Positions 57,404 to 64,000 of a stretch of DNA of 64,000 nucleotides are shown here, piece by piece. The notes beneath the pieces are model-generated. The model worked only from the letters and a program-made list of their open reading frames with translations, did not search any database and had not been told where the DNA came from. Position 1 is the stretch's first letter; the number at the start of each line of letters is the position of its first letter. Origin of the DNA: Tetrastigma voinierianum (taxonomy: Eukaryota; Streptophyta; Magnoliopsida; Vitales; Vitaceae); assembly GCA_016808115.1 (NCBI GenBank), contig JAEQBH010003864.1:62001-126000 (forward strand), written 5' to 3'. A program made the translations under genes and the position numbers.

Positions 57404-57539
57404 ATTTTCTCACTTCATCAAGGGTCAGGTTAGGATTCTAATATGGTTTGGTTTTTGTGAGATTTTGAGAAGGGCTAGATTTAAAAGTTTGAAATCTAAT
57501 AGACAATGACAATTTCTGAAGGTTCTCATAGTATTGCGC

Positions 57540-58025
57540 CACCATGATGTCGATTATTGAAGTCAATGTCACACACGACTGATAACACTTATAAATTCAA
57601 AGACAATGTCGCAACATTGACTCTCGATAAGCTGCGACATTGACTTGATGTCGCAACTATGTCATGGTGATGTCGCGACATTGTTCAGATTTTCTAAATG
57701 GCCTCACCTGATGTCATAACATTAAAATTGCTTTGTCGTGACATTAACCTAATGTCACGACATTGAGATTGCTATGTCGTGACATTGCTTAGGTTTTCAA
57801 GTTGGCTTTTCTGGATGTAGCAACATTGGTCAAGCAAATGTTCATTGAGATTGTCACAATGTAAATGATACTGCTTTATGCTTGCTGCTCGCAGTGATGT
57901 CATAACTTTGGAATTTCAATGTTGTGACACTACCATACTGTCACGACATTGGAATTTCAATGTTGCGACATTGCTAGAAGGTTAAGTTTGATGTTGCTTT
58001 TGATAACCTGATGTTGCGTATTACT
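57540..58025. repeat. Second TGTCGCGACA palindrome array
   Basis: About 15 variants of ATGTCGCGACATTG occur (57600, 57622, 57670, 57735, 57752, 57773, 57947 and others). They sit upstream (minus strand) of the broken ORF, like a truncated 5' LTR of the LTR I family. Only one copy has the intact palindrome (57670). Confidence 0.8.
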
Positions 58026-58049
58026 GCATTGTCACTGTAATCAAGGAAA

Positions 58050-59489
58050 ACGCAAATGATAAGAAAGTCTATGGAAATAAAAATTTTTAACGCCTGAATT
58101 GCATCCCATCCGCCGCTTGGATGAAACTAAACAATGAATCAAGGAAATCCAGACCTTACCTCTTGTAAACCGAATCCTTTTCTACTAGTGCAGATTTGCT
58201 TGATCACATACACGCTGAAACACAAACAGGAAACGATCCAGCAGCAACGAGCCAAGACGATGCAGTGTGCAACCGCCCTTTAAAGGTATCCACATGAACG
58301 ACTAATGGATGGTATGGATGTGCTAGCATCTTATGATAGTTCTTTGTCCCATAAAACCAAAGACACCTTAGTGTCTTCCAAAGAACCTAAAAAGAATAAA
58401 AATTCTCTGAAATGTCTACTTCAAAAGAACCACCTTCTTTTAGATGATAAACCCCATATTTATATCAAGCCTCCCAAACCCTTTTATTAAAACGAATTTA
58501 AACCAAATTCCATTAACTATTAATGAGCTCCATCATGGGCCAAAGAGAGAGCCTTTCTAACATCCCATTATAGCACATTCTTATAGGTGGATCTCATAGG
58601 TTCACTAATGTTGAAGTGCCCAAATCATATTTCTAAGCCCACAAGCTATAATTTGTCTCTAGCAAGACATTATATAACTACCCAACCAAGTGAATTCGAA
58701 GGATTCAGCAATCTACCATTATATGATATTAGTCCTTGTCACACGCATAACTCGACAAGGTCAAAGCATGGATGAAGTCATCTTTATACAACTTAATCGC
58801 TTCTTTGATTCTCAGTAGATCATTAAACAAATGATATTGATGTAACTCTATCAATCTCATTCGAGCACGGCCATGCATTTCTCAACCTTACTCTATCAAG
58901 AGAGGCCAATAGACATCTCTACCCAATTAAGAGCTGGACAAATCTCCTTCATCTATCACCATGTTATCCCTCCACATGATTTATCAGATGCCCAACCATG
59001 TTCACAGATACCATCATGTTAAAGACGCCATTGAGCCACGTCAAGACACTAGTTCCCATGTAGGAATCCATGGTGAATTCAGTCTAAGGACCTTCAATAC
59101 CACTGACGCAATGAGAATTACCGTTGACATAATCCATGTAGTATTTCATAGTTATCACTCCAATAACATGAACTTAACATGTATTTATGTTCAGTAACAT
59201 CTTATGTTCATGACCAAAGAAACGTTTTTTTTCTCGAAACATAATAGTCTTTACTTCATTATTATTCCCATAATAATGATCAACTATGGACTATTTAGAA
59301 TAGTGTCTTTATGCCATAAGGTTTTACTATCAAGTCACATACTTGATGACATAGCGTATTTCAACTATTCAAGGATCTTATTTTATCAAGTTAAGCCACA
59401 AGTTAAATAACAAGATAAAATGATAAATGCCTCATGTATAAACATAATGACAATGTATATGCCATCGGGCTAAAGCATTAATACCAACA
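58050..59489 (-). repeat. 3' LTR of the copia pseudo-element
   Basis: The minus-strand start is TGTTGGTATTAATGC at 59489, directly preceded by the purine tract GTAGAGTGGGAGGG (59490-59503). The lower end near 58050 is an estimate; there the sequence changes to the palindrome array. No second LTR is in the window. Confidence 0.6.
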
Positions 59490-59503
59490 CCCTCCCACTC
59501 TAC

Positions 59504-61100
59504 TTATGCCCAATTAGGCATAAATCGAATGCTCATCAATCTAGTGATGACCATCATATGCTTTGACTGCGGAAGAGGCTTAGTCAAATATTATTAACAT
59601 TGTCATCAAGAGTGAATCCCTACATTCCAACATCACCTCTCAATGATCTCCGAATGAGGCGGAAATGCTCGAGGCGTGCTTGATCGCCGATGTGACCCGG
59701 GCTCCTGTCTTGACAATAGCCCCATTATTGTCACAATAGACGCCCACCGGGTTTGCAATGCTGTGAATAACACCTAGTCTAAAAAAATGAAATTTTTATC
59801 TTATCTACCTCCTTAGCTGCATCTATGCATTTATGATTTCCTTAGCCTCCGAGTAGAATCTGCCATTGTCTTACTTGGAACTTCTACAGCTCACAGCACC
59901 TCCATTCAAACAAAACACAAAACCAGATTGCGACAAAGTCATCTTTAAGTCGATCGAAAACCAAAGATCGAGAGCAACTACTTATAACTAGCTTGCCTTT
60001 CTCGTCCACCTGGCGATCAAACAAATATCTCGTTCTTCTCAAGTACTTAAGGATATTCTTGACTGCTATCCAGTGACATTCAACTGGATCTGACTCGAAT
60101 CTACTTGTCATGCTTAAGGCAATGTACATCAGCTCTGGTGCAAAGCATGGGCATACATGATAGAACCAATAGCCGAAGCATATGGGATTTTATCCATGCG
60201 CCTCTCTCTCGCCCTTCGGTTGAAGGTCGAGACTTTACTGAGCTTAATGCCATGTTGAGACATTGAAAGAAACCTCTTTGAATCTTGCATGCTAAACCTT
60301 CTTTAGCACTTTGTCTATGTACCCACTCGACTCAATCCTGCAACCGTTAAGATTCATTCTATAAATCTTTATGCCTAGGATGCAGTAACTCTCGTTTCAA
60401 GTCTTTCATTGAAAAACATTTCCCTCAACCAAGACTTGACACTCTACAAGGTAAGGATGTCATTACAAATGAGTAAGATGTCGTCCACATACACTAAGAA
60501 GACAATTTCACTCCCACTAACCTTCTTGTATACACAAGGCTCATCTTCATTTTTCATAAAGCCAAACTCTTTAACAAATTTCATCAAATGAAGATTCCAG
60601 CCTTCAGAAGCCTCGCTTTAATCCATAATGGATCTCAAGCCAGCACACCCTATGAGGATACTTAGATCGAAACCTCGTGTTGTGCCTTCCATGCATGTCC
60701 TCAGCAAGTTTCCATTAAGAAACACTGTTTCGACATCCATTTTCCAAATCTCATAATCATGCACGCAAATGACAGCAAGAAGAATCCTAATAGACTTAAG
60801 CATAACGACGGTGAAAAGGTCTCATCATAGTCAATACCATGAGTTTGTTTTGAAACCTTTGCAATAAATCTGAGACTTGAAGGTCATATCATAAGTTTGG
60901 ATCTTATGAACCCATTTACACCACGACCTTAGCACCGTGTGATCAACCAAATTCGTGATACATGGTTATCAGACATTGATCGTATCTCATACTTCATGGC
61001 TTGAAGCCATTTTTCAGAATTGGCCCATCATTGCCTCTGATAGGTTGTGGGCTCATCTTCGATCCACAAAGTTCTTATGGTTTTGTCACAGTTATGAGAA
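59504..61100 (-). pseudogene. Copia reverse transcriptase and RNase H remnant
   Basis: From high to low coordinates there is a WLQAMKYEIRSM-like start, then LKSIRILLAVICVHDYEIW with MDVETVFLNGNL (60620-60800; the family has MDVKTAFLNG). Next come VYVDDILLICNDI around 60480, FSMQDSKRFLSM, PYASAIGSIMYA near 60150-60190, and SDPVECHWIAVKNILKYLRR at about 60025-60090. The YVDD box survives but the chain is broken by frameshifts. The RNase H end (VFCLNGGAVSW-like) is decayed to CVLFEWRCCEL. Confidence 0.85.
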
Positions 61101-61499
61101 TCCATATCTCAGCTCATGATGAATCCCCATCGACCTTCGAGCCTTATGCGTAAGATGTCGACTCAACAAACAGGTTGTGAGTCTCAGAATTTCCATGGAA
61201 GGCCTGATGGAAACCTTGCTCTCGAACTTCTTCAAGAGATGTTCCTACTCCCACCCACTCTTTTGGAAAATGAACCCCTTCCAAAAGACTCCATTACGAG
61301 CAACAAAACACTTTGTTCTCGGGATGGGATGTAAAAAGTAGCATCTCTTTGCTCCTCCGATACCCCGCAAATAATTTATTAGAAGCCCGACGCTTTACAT
61401 AAGCTTCACAACCCCAAATCTCGAGAAAAGACAAACCAGACGCTTTCCGGGTCTACACAACTCATATGGTGTTTTCTCAACAAATTTTTCTCGGGATGG

Positions 61500-62200
61500 A
61501 ATTCTATTCAATATGAACGAAATAGCTTCCTAAATGCATATCCCCGTATGATATCGAAGATCTGTTCGACTTCATCATGTGATCGAACCATATCTAAATA
61601 AAGTTCGATTTCTTTCGTGATACAATTCATTCCATTGTGGTGTTCCAGGAGTGAGTCAGGAGACTATCCCACAATCCTTAAGATGATCATCGAAATTTCG
61701 CTTAAATATTCACCACCGATTAGATCAAGTGTTTTGATAATCTTTCTAAGCTGACTTCAGATCATTCTAACAATTTAAACTTCAAATGATTCGCGACTTC
61801 ATGCCTCATTAAGTGTATGTAAATAATATGTACCAAAGTCACTGTAAAAGTAATGAAGTACCGATAACCTCCTCTAGAAATTGAGCTTATCGGGTCCATA
61901 AACATCTGTATGTGATAGTGCCCGATAGTTACTAGGCCCCTCTCACCAATCCAAGTAAAAAGGAGCCTCTGGGTCATTTTTCCTAGTAACAAGATTCACA
62001 TGTTTCAAATGACTCTAAGTCAAATGAATATTAGCCCATCTCGCATTGAGTTTCAAGATGCGTCATTGACATGGCCCAAACAACAATGCCAAAGTAGTCG
62101 ATTCAAGTCATTAGACTTGAACCTCTTAGTATCAATGTTATAGATGGACTTTGGTTATTCCAAGTTTAGAACGTAGAGACCATTAGATAAATGAGCATTC
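61500..62200 (-). pseudogene. Copia integrase remnant
   Basis: The frame at 61762-61992 contains GHYHIQMFMDP and then SRGGYRYFITFT with IYIHLMRHE, matching the copia integrase core (family usual: HSDVCGPM, ARGGYEYFITFTDD, YLMRHKSE). The catalytic DDY segment is mutated to TVTLV. The zinc-finger region upstream is only weakly visible. Confidence 0.8.
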
Positions 62201-62383
62201 CCATAAAAAAAATCTGCATTATAGATGGAGAAATATTATTCTTAATAATAAAGTGAAATCCATCCACGCTCTAAACAAGAAACCGAAATAATGTTTCTGG
62301 TCACACAGCACATAATAACAATTCTTAATTGGAAAACAAGTCCACTCTAGGCAAAGTCAACCATAAACTCACAATCTAATGCG

Positions 62384-62740
62384 CTAATCCCCGCTCCATT
62401 CCCCACTCGTAGGTCCACTTCGCCTTAGCCAATGATCTATCATTGCATGCCATGCATTTACACAAAATGAGATCCACATCCAAAGATCTAATACCCATGA
62501 AGAAGAAGTAGACAGATTGACTTCTATAACATAAATACCTGAAGTGGTAGCCTCACTACTCTTCTTTTTCTTTAGATCTTCCAAGTAGAGCTTACAATTC
62601 CTCTTCCAATAACCTTGGTCATTACAGAAGAAGCAAACTCTCTCCTTGGGTGGCTTTGGCTTCTTGGCCTTAGGCTTGGACTATCTTTTGCCTTTCTTAG
62701 CCTTACTGCCTTTGCCCTTTCCTTTTCTTTTCATGCCTTC
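62384..62740 (-). pseudogene. Copia gag zinc knuckle and protease start
   Basis: The knuckle CFFCNDQGYWKRNC (62594-62635) keeps the CX2CX4HX4C spacing, but the His is Tyr. It is preceded by a lysine-rich stretch (KPKAKKPKPPKER) and followed by LYLEDLKKKK and GIYVIEVNLSTSSSWVLD. The catalytic DTG of protease should follow; instead there is a frameshift, and GCGSHF is found in another frame. Gag upstream of 62743 is cut off by LTR F. Confidence 0.85.
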
Positions 62741-63035
62741 CCTGTAACGCCCCAAAAATACCCTAGAATTTTTATAATAATTTTATTATATATTCTGGGT
62801 ATGACTGAGCCAAACTTGTATTTTTTCCGAGAAAATTGATAAATTGGAGCAAATTATGAAATAGTAAATTTAGTGAACCCGGAAATTTGAGCACTAAACA
62901 AGGATAAAATTGAAATTTCCATAAGAGATAAAAATCATAAAGGGAGTAGAGATGGGCCACAATAGAATTAAAACAAATTGATTTGCAAAAATTAAAAGGT
63001 GAAGGACTTAGTTGCAATTTGGAGACTTATGGGAG

Positions 63036-63043
63036 TATAAAAG
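63036..63043 (+). promoter_or_regulatory. TATA box of LTR F
   Basis: GTATAAAAGGGGG lies about 290 bases into the LTR. The transcript leader would follow, with a possible splice donor AAG/GTATGT near 63170. Confidence 0.55.
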
Positions 63044-63613
63044 GGGGAGATAAGACCAAATTCATATTTATTCCACTTGCTCCTAGCAAAACGTGTGAGA
63101 GAAAGAGGAGCAAAGAAAACAAGAGAAGAAGAGGAAGAAGAAGAAGGAGGAGGAGGAGTCCAAAGATCAAGGTATGTTGTCTTAGAATCCAAATATATTG
63201 ACTCTAGGCTTTGGAAGGAGAATTGATCCTCCTTGCCTAGGTTTGTGGAAAGATCACACAAACTCCTTAACTTGTTGAGTTGTAAAACCCCAAATGTACA
63301 AGAAAGACATGAATCCTCCCTTTTCGAGGTTGGATTTACTGGGCTTAATTGCAAAGTAAAGTGGGCTCGTTAGAACAAACCCTAACAAAATTATTAGGTA
63401 TGTGTATGGGTTATGACCCATATTAGAATTGTTTTTGGGAGAAAATCATGAAAGGTTTTGATGAAAGATATCCATTGAAAGATGATTTGAGGATAATTGA
63501 GGTTAAAAGATGAATTTGAAATGATTTTGAAGTGTATATGAAGTATAGATTTGGTTTGGGATGGAAAAGTGTATGAAAAATGGGAGAAAATACATTCTCG
63601 GGGCATTTGTTTC

Positions 63614-63740
63614 CGAGACTTGTACCGGTATAATCAGAACTTGTACCGGTACAACTTGTGTTCTGGTCATTTTGGCCAACTTGTCTGCATTGTTAGTAGA
63701 CATGTACCGGGTACAAGTTAGGACATGTACCCCGCACAAC
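63614..63740. repeat. TGTACCGGTACA palindromes in LTR F
   Basis: CTTGTACCGGTA occurs twice (63617 and 63640), with variants ATGTACCGGGTACAAG (63702) and ATGTACCCCGCACAA (63724). The core is a 12-base palindrome. Confidence 0.85.
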
Positions 63741-64000
63741 CTCGGCTCGCTTCCCAAGCCACCAGTTTTCGTATTTTGGCCATAACTTCCTACTTTATCC
63801 GATTTGAGTGATTCAAGTGGCTACGTAAAAATAGACTTCAAGGAGAACCAAACTTAAAGAGAAGGCATCGTCAAATTCTCTGATCCTAACTGGCCTAAAA
63901 ATTCATTCCCAGTGGGGCCATGCAAGCCAAATTCTGGTTCCAGCTTTGAAACATAGAGTAGTCCGGTTGTTTCCCCGGATCGCACTTGAGTTTCGGTGCT

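Larger units (their letters stand above)
58050..62742 (-). mobile_element. Ty1/copia retrotransposon, degenerate, interrupted by LTR F
   Basis: On the minus strand the order is gag zinc knuckle (62594-62635), protease start, integrase (about 61500-62200), RT with a YVDD box (60480-60491), RNase H (59884-60129), purine tract and 3' LTR. Integrase before RT is diagnostic of copia. LTR F cuts it at 62743, so its 5' part would continue beyond the window. Many stops and shifts are present. Confidence 0.85.
62743..64000 (+). repeat. LTR F, start of another gypsy element (runs off the window)
   Basis: Begins TGTAACGCCCCAAAAATACC inside copia gag. It has TATAAAAG at 63036-63043, a purine-rich stretch (GAAGAAGAGGAAG) at about 63122-63159, palindromes TGTACCGGTACA at 63614-63730 and the CCATAACTTCC cassette at about 63780. 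TGTAACGCCCC starts are usual for Tekay-like LTRs. Its end, and whether it is solo or part of a full element, cannot be seen. Confidence 0.7.

Noticed and set aside
62992..63354. 120-codon minus-strand frame with a serine run, and the plus-strand arginine run
   Set aside because: Low-complexity (GAA/GGA)n in the leader of LTR F. Both are composition artefacts.

Overview
The window looks like nuclear DNA of a flowering plant, probably gene-poor heterochromatin. It is built almost entirely of degraded LTR retrotransposons, with two CACTA-type DNA transposons and two relics of host genes. I see no intact protein-coding gene, tRNA, rRNA or CRISPR array. The species cannot be named from the sequence. 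All protein calls rest on motifs I read by eye; almost every reading frame is broken.

Layout. 552-1835: a solo LTR (H). 2690-4507: a short non-autonomous element with three LTRs in tandem. 4533-20127: a long Ty3/gypsy chromovirus-like element (A, Tekay/Del type) with both LTRs. Its protease is split by a solo LTR on the minus strand (S, about 8171-15652), and S is itself split by a 4.1 kb CACTA element (8346-12422, TSD AGT). 20128-27790: an island with an inactive diacylglycerol kinase pseudogene (20846-21560), a small CACTA-like element holding a TRIM-like unit, and an NBS-LRR gene fragment cut in two by solo LTR B (23794-26560, TSD GGATAA).

27790-47818: a second Tekay-type element (D), truncated at its 5' end. 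Its reverse transcriptase is split by an Athila-like element (E, 28418-34218) and its 3' LTR is split by a complete but badly degraded Tekay-type element (C, 38375-47424). 48593-49193: a probable copia solo LTR. 49659-50899: solo LTR G, same family as H. 51148-58030: a minus-strand element with an LTR (I), dense TGTCGCGACA palindromes and a broken ORF with a plant-transposon-protein domain. 58050-62742: a Ty1/copia pseudo-element on the minus strand, interrupted at 62743 by an LTR (F) that runs off the window.

The gene products do not form a working pathway. The story is one of layered insertions: A was hit by S, then S by CACTA; D was hit by E and by C; the NBS fragment by B; the copia by F. 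The most interesting signals are within the LTRs: a roughly 192 bp cassette shared by divergent LTRs and a DNA transposon, CG-rich palindromic minisatellites in several LTR families, and an odd gain of CG where CAG/CTG is expected, which may be a sequencing artefact of methylated DNA.
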